A DNA stretch of 36,639 nt from Branchiostoma floridae (taxonomy: Eukaryota > Chordata > Leptocardii > Amphioxiformes > Branchiostomatidae). The stretch spans positions 14,386,706-14,423,344 of the forward strand of contig NC_049997.1 of NCBI RefSeq assembly GCF_000003815.2, read 5' to 3'. A model generated the notes under the pieces. It saw nothing but the letters and a program-made list of their open reading frames with translations, did not search any database and had not been told where the DNA came from. The position numbers and the translations under genes were made by a program. Positions 1 through 10,100 of the stretch are shown here, in pieces. Each line of letters begins with the position of its first letter. Position 1 is the first letter of the stretch.

Positions 1-811
1 TATCTCTCCTAGCCTACTGATTGCATTATATAAAAGAAAATTTTTAAGCCATTTTGATTAGGCATTTTGCTGCAGTAAAAGAACGCCACTGTGTCTCAGC
101 GGAATGAAGTAGAACTGTAACTAAACATGTCAATGTGGCAAACGTCAACGGTAAAGATCACGCGCATTGATACATTGACAAGGGAAATTTCACAATCTTA
201 TTTATACAATCAAAACTTTGACCTATCCTTTCACCACACAGTAAAGTTCAAGCCTCGGTGGCTTTTACATTTAAGTGTTTACAAGTGGTGTACCAATAGC
301 GGCAACGTTACAACAACAAGGTGAAAAGATTGAAGATTTTGTTCCGCACTCATTTCTATCGCGAATATGTACTGCGTTGTGCGGTCTACATGTGATGTGG
401 ACGCTGATTCGCCATGTCGATGTACGTACGGGTAATAGTCACAACATGTCACACAATAAGAAAGATTGTGGAATTTCCGGCAAAATTTTGTAGAGCAGAT
501 GAACTAGAGAAGCTTCGGTGAAGTATGCCAAAGGCTAAATCAGTTAACTGATGGGGTGAACAAGAATACAGTATATAACAGGAGTCTCGTCCGCCATGAA
601 CTTCGTGTGTGTGTGCCCTTAGATTTCTCTTTACTTTTGATACTTGTTTTGAATGTCGGATCAGGCATTACATTCTCCGATACCCACGCTGTTTTATGTT
701 TTGTATATGTCCCAGGTGCAATACAAATGTTGTATATGTTTCTATGGTTCCGGATCAATCCATTTGTGGTTTGACATGCGTATACCGGGCCGTACGTTGC
801 AAGCGCCAGAC
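1..811 (+). other. Left flank without a supported gene
   Basis: Short open frames exist on both strands, but none has a recognisable domain, splice-consistent partners or a codon bias that sets it apart. Apart from the repeat relic at 440-560 I see nothing functional. Confidence 0.5.
440..560 (+). repeat. Partial copy of the repeat at 6814-6960
   Basis: The stretch from AATAAGAAAGATTGTGG to AGTTAACTGATGGGG matches the reverse complement of 6804-6912 with several mismatches and short gaps. It sits in opposite orientation to that copy. Frames here are interrupted. Confidence 0.45.
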
Positions 812-923
812 AATCATAGTTTTATAGACATATATATTCCATAAAACCTGGAGATACCATGGAGCGTCTCTATGTATACATTGTATTCCTCTAATTCACC
901 ATGACACGAAGGAGTGTTTGTTT

Positions 924-1034
924 ATGCATGTTTTGAAAGCACCTGTAGCAACCATCACAGTTGCAGGGGATTGCCTCTCCGAAGTGGTCGAGGATTTTGG
1001 TAGAGATGCCCTAAAACTCAGTTTACGTTGCTAA
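924..1034 (+). other. Upstream ORF of first exon A (36 codons)
   Basis: An ATG opens a 36-codon frame whose TAA ends one base before the signal-peptide ATG. The same arrangement exists at 8072-8182 and 11392-11502. Only a few residues differ between copies. Whether it is translated is unknown; it lies in the presumed 5' leader. Confidence 0.4.
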
Positions 1035-1035
1035 A

Positions 1036-1123
1036 ATGAGAAAAACAGCGAAAATGAAAAGTAGCTGGGTCGACCGAGTCGTTCTCGTGTGGACTTTGCT
1101 TCAGCTAGTGACTCAAACGGCAG
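1036..1123 (+). CDS. Alternative first exon A (signal peptide)
   Basis: The start is the ATG after TGCTAAA. The exon encodes 29 residues beginning [14 protein letters not shown], with a basic N-region, then a hydrophobic core ([11 protein letters not shown]) and a small-residue end (TQTA), which is a standard secretory signal peptide. It ends at CAG|GTAAGG in phase 1 and would complete an Ala codon with the vWA exon at 14469. If used, intron 1 would be 13.3 kb. Compared with copies B and C it lacks one Ala-coding triplet near the donor and has Met and Lys changes in the N-region. Expression from this copy is not shown by the sequence. Confidence 0.75.
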
Positions 1124-4100
1124 GTAAGGTAATTCTAGTCTTTTTACTGCAGAAGATTCTTTCTTTCGTACCTCGCCTCCTTAGCAGGCTGTGGTCTGCG
1201 ATTCTTGTATTTTGTCTAACCGCATGTCATCATGTTAACTGTATTGAAGTCGGTTTCTATCTCTACTACGCTGAGTACTTATACTATACAGTATGTGACT
1301 ACATTTGCATAATCCATGCGAAGCGATGTTCACCTTCAACTAACACATTTCACAAGTATTAAGTCTTGTTGTCTTGATGTGAAGAGCTATCTGCAACCTA
1401 AATGTCAAGACCAAATCATACTCGCCTCGCCATTTCAGTGTGAATAGCTTGAACCTATCCACGAGCAGCTCAGTAGTAGACGGTAGTAAAAAGAGGTCTT
1501 TTAAGGTAACGTATGACGCCAACGTTGTAAGTGTTACATCCCATAAAATCATAACAAAGGAACACAGAATGACCTTCTTATGAATAATTTAGAGTGCTGA
1601 GGACACGCTGGTGGACGGGATTATGAATATGCATGTTAGCGCGGCTTCGAAAACGCATGTTTGGCATAAGGATATCCAGAAGATGATGGTCGTTATAAAG
1701 ATAAGAGACAATGATAACACAGTAAACAAGAGTCTGAAAACTCAAACCTGCTTGAAATATTTTGTTTTGTGATGGTGCGTATGGTGTGTTGTGGGGGTTG
1801 ATATGGTTTGACATTTGGCAAAATTATTCCATCATTGTTCTTAAGTTATATATCTACCTATGGTAAACAGTGAGATCCAAAACTACACCTTTCTGGTGTC
1901 CTCACCATTTCATTTTTATTTCCTATTGTTACACCTGCACCTGGCACATACATTGTATCTCAATGTGTATATAATGGTTCACACCATACAGAGGTGACAG
2001 CGATGGTCACAGTTGCTCTTTTTTGCTCCTTGGAAGATTTTGACCAGAATGCCCCAGCAGTTCTAGAGCAAGCTGCTAGAGGGCCCAAACATACAACACT
2101 TCTTCCTTACACCACAAGCTATGTGCCACCAAAAATCAAGACCATAGCATATCCATGTCAAAAGATACAAAAATCCAAGTTCTGTTGCAGTACCAAGGTC
2201 ACACACCAGGGGATCCAAAATTGACTTTGACCTTCGTCTTCCAAACACCTACCCAAATACCAAATATCATTACAATCCATCAACAGGTTCTAAAGTTATG
2301 CTGACCACAAATATGTGGAAACACAAACAGACACACACACAGACACACCAAAAACTATACCTCCATTTTTCATGGAGGTAAATCACACGTTCTGTTCTGG
2401 AGATATAGCACTGGAAACGACCCTTCCACACACTCCCATGCTACTGAAAACTCAAAACACATGTTACAGCTGCTAGCTGTCCCCAAGGAGGTTGAGACAG
2501 AGGGAATGAGGCCAGATCACTCCATATCAGGAAAAGGGGTGTAAATATTTTTTTAAAAACGAACCACAAAACAACAGCAAACTTCTAATCTACTTAATAG
2601 CACAATAGGTCACACACTCTATCCCCATAGCAAAGAAAATCGCAATCCATCCAGAGGTTCTAGAGATATCGGTCCGGAATCACAAAGATCCCTACCAGAA
2701 ACAGTACATGCTTTTTTCAAGCATGTAATAAAGTAAGTTTTTGTGGAAAAACTCCTGTGAACTAGAAAGGCCGACATTTGCTTGGCAGCAAAGACAGCAT
2801 ATTTCAATTCATCTTCATTCCAATGCAAAAATATACTGTTCCGTATCAACCTTTTGCAGGAGTTGACCTGTCCCACAACATCATCCCACTTCAAACTTGA
2901 TTTTAAAAAAGCCCCCCCCCCCATACAATCATGGACTCTTCCAGAACACCCCTATCTATGCAAAATGGACTGGTCTATGTGACCCATTGCCATTTCTAGT
3001 GCTAAAGCTGCCCCAATACCAAATTCCAGATCAGATGTAACGGAAAGTAACCGAAATTTCATGATAAATGTTATGATGTCTCACATACTTTTAGAAAATG
3101 ACGTTGTCTATGCGACGTTGTACCAGGCTGACTGTTGTTAAGCTAAAGGCTGTTGCTAAAGGCTTTACAAATAAGAAATATTCTATTGCTATTAAGTATT
3201 CTCTGCAATTTTAGTTTTGGCAGTTTATTAGAATGAAGACTCCGACAGTTAGATGTGCAAATATAGGGTGTGACCGACCGTCACAAAATATAACATAGCC
3301 AGCCAATGTCACATGCCAGTGAAGATACTGTGTTACGAATAGGGGTACACCGTTACAAAACCGGTGTTTCTTATTGGACCGGTGCAGAAAAACTGGACCT
3401 GAAAAATCAGTGGACTAGATGCTGGACCGATTCGAAAATGAACAGATTACACTGACAGGCGTTCGAGTGTTTTGGGACTTACAGATCCAAGAAAAGAACA
3501 AGAGCGAAGTAGAGGATCTACGAGAGTTGATAGTCATTTATACCAGGCTTCTGCAGTCACACTTGGTCTAAAACAGAGGCAGTATGTGTTGTTTACATGA
3601 CTCGGATAGGATTTTAAAACGTCAATGGACGCCGGATACCACACCAAACAGAATCCTCTGTAGGGAAATGGACCATTTTTTTAGTATCGCTCATTCACAA
3701 GTTTTCACAGATAATTCTGCCCATGTTCAGGCCCAAATACTCTGGACCTGGACCGTACCTGTACCTGGATTTTTTGTACCATGGCCATGTCGACAATAAA
3801 ATTACCATATCACGAGAAATATTTCTGGTCTGGATATCCCTTGACGTCAGTGCTGTCATGGATACCTCACAACAAAAGCTTGTGACAAATAAGCACACCA
3901 AGTCTTTTGTGGAGAGTGGTCGCAAACACACCTTTCCTATGAATAATTTAGTGGCAAGCCGTAATGTTATGTCAGGGACGTCGACATCTAGATAGCTCTT
4001 GTCTTCAAAGGAAGCTCGACTCCATCAGAAAACGGCACATGAAAAGCACAAAATAGCCAGTGACGAACCCTTCCAGTTCGGGCTAGATGGCACAGATATA

Positions 4101-7100
4101 TGTCCTAAAATGAAAATTATTACGGATTTGATTATAAGTAACTCACTTATACATATGTGTGGATGTGCAAAAGAAGTCCATTTTTATTTGCAACGAGGTT
4201 CTATTGTAAAAGCCCCAGAATGTCTGTGTGAAATGTATGATTGATGAACTACAATACTTTTAAACTATCAGCTAAAACGAATGAATGATTTACTATACTA
4301 TGAATTGTTTACTATTGAGGCCCTTTCTTGAAATATGAAATAATGTAAGAGTTGTGCTGTGTCTGTATCTGTATCAAAACTTGTCAGAAAGTGTTTGAGA
4401 ACTTATAACTTGGTTTCATTATATTTCCGCTGTTTCTGTATCGACTACAATGTATTACATATCATTCAAAAGCTTCTGTAATTCTTTTCCTATGATATGA
4501 AACTCATTGTAATAGTAAAATCATGAAACGAGCACTAGGCCTGCTTACGTGAACTAGCCACCAAAAGAAAGTGAAGAAATTTTTCCTGCCTGTGTCCAAC
4601 ACTGTTTCGTCCTATTGGAACGAATGCTCTTTCCATGTAATAAGGTCATTTTTGGTACTCCAAACATCCATATTTTCATAGCGCATTTGAGTAGGGTAGA
4701 GACGAGTATAGCAAAAGCTAATTTTTCCTCGAACTTTTTGCCTTCATGAGAAGCTACGTGACTTGGTCTCTTTGGACAAGGACACCGTGTTTGTCCATCT
4801 CCTCGCCCAGTTAATTACAGCTCTTCTTAAAAGCTCTATAAAAAGAAGCCAATCTACTTCCCTACACCAAGGACGTGATATAACGTCCTTGTGATATAAC
4901 GTCCTTGCCTACACCGTGTCCTTTGTTAACTGCATCACACAATCATAGTTTTCGCACACCCCATTACTCCTTAACTTAAGAGCAAATGTCTGTAAGAATC
5001 AAACAACAGTGCTCAGGGTCAAAAAATCTATTGGCAGCAAATACAGCATATTTCAATACATCTTCATACATTGTATTCCTCTAATTATCTTCGCCAAGAA
5101 GATAATGATTCTGCCGACTTGGGTCTGTATGTAGGTCAACAGGATATAAGTCGAGAAATTGTGGACGGAACTTTTTGATTTTTTGCAGGTGTGTAGCGGT
5201 TGTCGATAGGCATGCCTAGTTCGAAAATGGGTTACCTGGCGTTTTTCTACGGTACGGTAGCGAGCTTATTATTTTTTTGGGTGTTTTTTTGGGAAGCATA
5301 AGTCAAAATGCAGCTGGGCGATTTTCATGATATTTGGCGGGTGTGTAGCGGTTGTAGAAAGGATTGTCATGTGCGAGAATGGTTTAGCTACCTTTTACCT
5401 ATGGTGCTGTAGCTGGCTTTGTATGTAAGTGCGTTTGTCTGTATGCAAGATAACTCAAGACGTTCTTGATGGATGCTAATGATATTTGGTTGATAGGTAG
5501 GGGACACAAAAAGGAAGGTCAAGTTCGATAATGGGCCTCCTGGCAACTTGTTTTGGTACTGCAAGTGAGCATCAAAGTTTGCGCCTAAATTTTCCAGAAG
5601 TGCCAGGTTCATGATTTTTTAATAGTGGATAGCTGTTGGGACTAGGAGTGAATGGTGTAATTTTGGGGCTCCTAGCAGCTTGTTTGGAACTGCAGTGGGT
5701 CTTATAGTTCGTAACTTTTTAAATGATAACCCCTGAGGGGATTGATCGACATTCTTTGTTTTTGGGTAGGTAGGTACTTTGGGTGATCATCAACATAATG
5801 AGATGCAAATTATGTAAATCACTATCTATTTAAAATAATTACTTAGGGTAGCTTATATCCTGGAGAAGCACACAGGGTGAAGGAGAAAGGTAATGTTACA
5901 TGATACTCTATATGTCTGGACGTGTACAGTTCACCAGTGAGGGAAGGTGGTGACCTGGTTACACCAAATTAACCCTGACTCAAGCAGCAAAAGGGAGAGA
6001 ATCAGTCATGTGGAACCGAATTCGAAGTTTCCCCGAAGTAAGAGACCAGACCTGCCCAGCCCTTTATCCCGCTGGTCTGAGTTTTAATAAGATTTGTGGG
6101 CATGATTCTCTTCGCCAGAAGAGTAATGTTATTGGTTGTATGGGTCTATATGCTGGTGAACAGCATATAACTCGAGAAATTGTTAGTCAAGATCCCAAGG
6201 CAATTGGGCACCAATGCTACCCTACCAATGTGTGTGGACCATTAATCATCATTTATCATTCAAGCCCCTCAGACTGTAGCAAAATATCCTGATCTCAGTC
6301 TCCGGCCTGCCCTCAGTCTCCGGCCTTTAGCACAAAGATGACCTCTCAACTTAAAGACAAATCAAAGGTGCAGCAGAACTAATTGATTATCCTGATGATA
6401 CACATGTCATTGACCTGATAATTGTTTGCAGGGGAGAGAAGCATGAACAAGTGTCTCTAGGGCTCAGGGCTATATATTCAAACCAAATAAGCTCATTAGA
6501 TCACTATTGTCCATGCTATGATATTGGTACACCAGTACTTCTTTGAGAGTCCAAATACCCAGGCCTAACAGTCAGTCAGTCAGTCGAGGACATCAGACAT
6601 CAACTCGGGAAGCTTGCAGGACCCTTATAAGTAATAGTTACCCCATGGGCGGGGCGAGGTTTCTGTGTATATCACCAGTCCCGCCCACTGAGGGGATCTC
6701 TAGTCTCCCCGAGGGCGAAGTTCCCCTCGAAGCCCGAGGGGAGACTAGAGATCCCCGAGGTGGCGGGACTGGTGATATACACAGAAAACGAGACGAAGGC
6801 CATGGGGTAACTAACTTAGCCCATGGCATACTTCCCCGAAGCTTTTCTTGTTCATCAGCTTTACAAAATGTTACTTTATTTTGTCCTAAAAGTCCACAAT
6901 CTTTCTTGTTATTGTTTGAAAAGCTGTCACAGACAGTGTCAGCCTGTAACAACACAAGGTCATTAATCTTGTCAAGACCTTTCTGGGCAAGGTGCCTGGA
7001 GACAGAAAGTCTGCTCATATTCCTCTGGGCAATTAGAAATCAAGCATAGGATTGGTCAGTTACCACATGCCACTATTCTGGTCCCAGAAGAAGGTCTCAA

Positions 7101-10100
7101 AGGTAAGCGAGGATTGGTCAGAACAGGTCACATGCGTATATCACCCATACTTTTCAGGCTGAAATCACCACTGTTTTCTGATATCATCACACTTTTTTTC
7201 CTCATTTGCATGAAATAGCAGCACACTTTTTTTCATAGCACCATACTATGTGGATATATCAACAGAAAATTGGGGCTTCTCATTGGCTGAGGGTAAGTAG
7301 CCATGGGCTAACAGCGGTCTATTCATTGTACTCCAAAAAGGCTCTGAGTGTCTAGAGATTATTTAATGTTTGCGCATACAGAAATGTCTCAGTACCAGAG
7401 TGAATGCTAGTTCTAAGAGCTTGGCCAAGTTTTATAGCAGATGGGAGGAGTAACATGCCATACATTCATTTAGATAAAACTTAGGTGCACTTTATATTTT
7501 GCTTAAACCATCCTGTGTCGGTTAACCGTCATATGACGCTTAGCCGTCACCGGTCTAAAGAGGAAAAAAGGGCGTATGATGGTATTTCCACAAACCGTCC
7601 TGAGCCACCTCCGGACCTGGTCCTGGTTCGGTTCAGTGCGGGGCCGTGATGGTTTCTCCGTGAAAGAGAAACCATCACTGGTGACGGTAATAGGAGGGCG
7701 GGTGTGGGTCATACGCTAATGATGTGCTAACGAGACTGTAGCAATGGAAACATGTTTTTCCTCATTCTAATCTTTTGAGACATTGAAAGTTGTCAAATGT
7801 TCCAAGTGGAATGGCCATTTTCCTTCGGTACTGCAGTAGAATGTATGTGTGTTTGTAAACATCAATACCCGTGGTTAGATGGGATAGATAAATAGAATTT
7901 TCAACTGCTACAAACATACGTTCATGCAGTCGTTTGCTTTGGGGTAGGTGCTCTTTTAAAAATAGTACAACATGAATGAGACCTAATAGTCTTGAACAAA
8001 GGTATGATTATTTGGCGAAGAGATGTGTTTGTGGAACTCTAGTTCACCATGACACGAAGGAGTGTTTGTTTATGCATGTTTTGAAAGCACCTGTAGCAAC
8101 CATCACAGTTGCGGGGGATTGCCTCTCCGAAGTGGTCGAGGATTTTGGTAGGGATACCCTAAAACTCAGTTTACGTTGCTAAAATGAGAAAAACAGCGAA
8201 CATAAAAAGTAGCTGGGTCGACCGAGTCGTTCTCGTGTGGACTTTGCTTCAGCTAATAACTCAAGCGGCAGCTGGTAAGGAAATTTTAGTGGTTTTACTG
8301 TAGAAGATTCTTTCTTTTGTACCTCGCCTCCTTAGCAGGCTGTGGTCTAGGATTCTTGCTTTTTTCTAGCGGCATCTCATCATGTTAACTGTATGTAAGT
8401 CGGTTTCTATCTCTACTACGCTGAGTTCTTATACTATACAGTATGTGACTACATACAGTACAGTAATGAAAATGCATTAAGTTCGCGGTAAGGCGCTACC
8501 TGGAACATCCCATTTTCTCGCCACCTTGAAAGTATACTACATACCATGACATGTATAGATGCCGAAAACATATGGAGAATGTATGACTACTTTATTTCAA
8601 CTTACTCGTACTAATAAACATAGTACACATTGGACATACATCAAATATGATCCTAATAGATCCATATCTTACTGTGCAAAGTAACAAAAGGACAATATAT
8701 CAACGTCCGTATAATCAGAGTTCGACGACCTCATGTCTCCATGAAATATATATCTTATGCAAATGATACTCATTTGCATAATCCATGCGTAGCGATGTTC
8801 ACCTTCAGCTAACTAACACATGTCACAAGTATTAGGTTTTGTTGTATTGATGTGAAAAGCTATCTGCAACCTAAATGTCAAGACCAAATCATACTCGCCT
8901 CGCCATTTCAGTGTGAATAGCTTGAACCTACCCACGAGCAGCTCAGTAGTAGACGGTAGTAAAAAAAGGTCCTTTAAGGTAACGTATGACGCCAACGTTG
9001 TAAATGTTACATCCCATAAAATCATAACAAAGGAGCACAGAATGCCCTTATGAATAATTTAGAGTGCTAAGGACACGCTGGTGGACGGGATTATGAATAT
9101 GCATGTTAGCGCGGCTTCGAAAACGCATGTTTGGCATAAGGATACAGAAGATGATTGTCGTTATAAAGATAAGAGACAATGATAACACAGTAAGTAAAGT
9201 CAGTTTTTGTGAAAAATCTGCTGTGAACTAGAAAGGCCGACATTTGCTTGGCAGCAAAGACAGTATATTTCAATCCATCTTCATTCCAATGCAAAAATGT
9301 ACTGTTCCGTATCAACCTTTTGCAGGAGTTGACCTGTCCCACAACATCATCCCACTCCAAACTTGATTTTTTAAAGCCCCCCATACAATCATGGAATCTT
9401 CCAGCACACCCTTATCTATGCAAAGTGGACTGGTCTATGTGACCCATTGCCATTTCTAGTGCTAAAGCTGGCCCAATACCAAATTCCAGATCAGATCCAC
9501 CGGAAAGTAACCGAAATTTCATGATAAATGTTATGATGTCTCACATACTTTAAAAAAATGATGTTGTCTGTGCGACGTTGTATTAGGCTGACTGTTGTTG
9601 AGCTAAAGGCTGTTGCTAAAGGCTTTACAAATAAGAAATATTATTCTCTGCAATTTTAGCTTTGGCAGTTTAGTAGAATGAAGACTCCGACAGTTAGATG
9701 TGCAAATATAGGGTGTGACCGACCGTCACAAAATGTAACATAGCCAGCCGTTGTCACATGCCAGTGAAGCTACTGTGTTACGAATAGGAGTGCACCGTTA
9801 TAAAACCGGGGTTTCTTATTGGACCGCTGCAGAAAAACTGGACCTGAAAAATCAGTGGACTGGATGCTGGACCGATTCGAAAATGAACATATTACACTGG
9901 CAGGCGTTCAAGTGTTTTGGAGCTTACAGATCCAAGAAAAGAACAAGAGCGAAGTAGAGGATCTATGAGAGTTGATAGTCATATATACCAGGCTTCTGCA
10001 GTCACACATGGTCTAAAACAGAGGCAGTATGTGTTGTTTACATGACTCGGATAGGGTTTTAAAACGTCAATCGACGTCGGATACCCCACCAAACAGAATC

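Larger units (their letters stand above)
812..5086 (+). repeat. Duplicated unit A (first exon plus 3' segment)
   Basis: This unit begins with the conserved leader and signal-peptide exon, followed by segments found again in units B and C: 1260-1722 (= 8421-9190 apart from an extra piece in B), 2727-5086 (= 9195-11361). It ends at ATTGTATTCCTCTAATT, which in unit B runs straight into the next leader. No domain-level coding sequence beyond the first exon is seen in it; open frames near 3723-4244 are shared with unit B but show amino-acid replacements and no known domain. Confidence 0.8.
5087..8036. mobile_element. Composite 2.95 kb insertion between units A and B
   Basis: Units B and C abut, but units A and B are separated by this stretch. 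The left flank ends CTCTAATT and the right flank begins CTCTAGTT, an imperfect 8-bp repeat like an aged target-site duplication. The left edge starts ATCTTCGCCAAGAAGAT and the right edge contains TTGGCGAAGAGAT (8011-8027 region), roughly inverted. Inside are a second hairpin start (6105), a 179-bp palindrome, a 13-bp-stem hairpin and a degenerate tandem repeat. No intact transposase was found. Confidence 0.5.

Noticed and set aside
1340-1552. Minus-strand frame conserved in units A, B and C ([20 protein letters not shown])
   Set aside because: Conservation matches that of the surrounding non-coding sequence of the units. The copy in unit C is disrupted by a deletion.
2619-2924. Minus-strand frames containing [15 protein letters not shown] as a protein family
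   Set aside because: The motif occurs as a short repeat at six sites, including truncated ones, without a consistent frame around it.
3723-4244. Open frames in unit A (and 10182-10667 in unit B) as a possible small gene
   Set aside because: The two copies show mostly replacement changes, an indel and no known domain, and no splice partners are evident. Similarity is explained by the segmental duplication.
6543-7049. A 168-codon open frame on the plus strand and a 126-codon one on the minus strand
   Set aside because: Both run through the 179-bp palindrome, so the repeated PVPP-like residues on both strands come from the symmetry. No domain is recognisable beyond a dispersed repeat.
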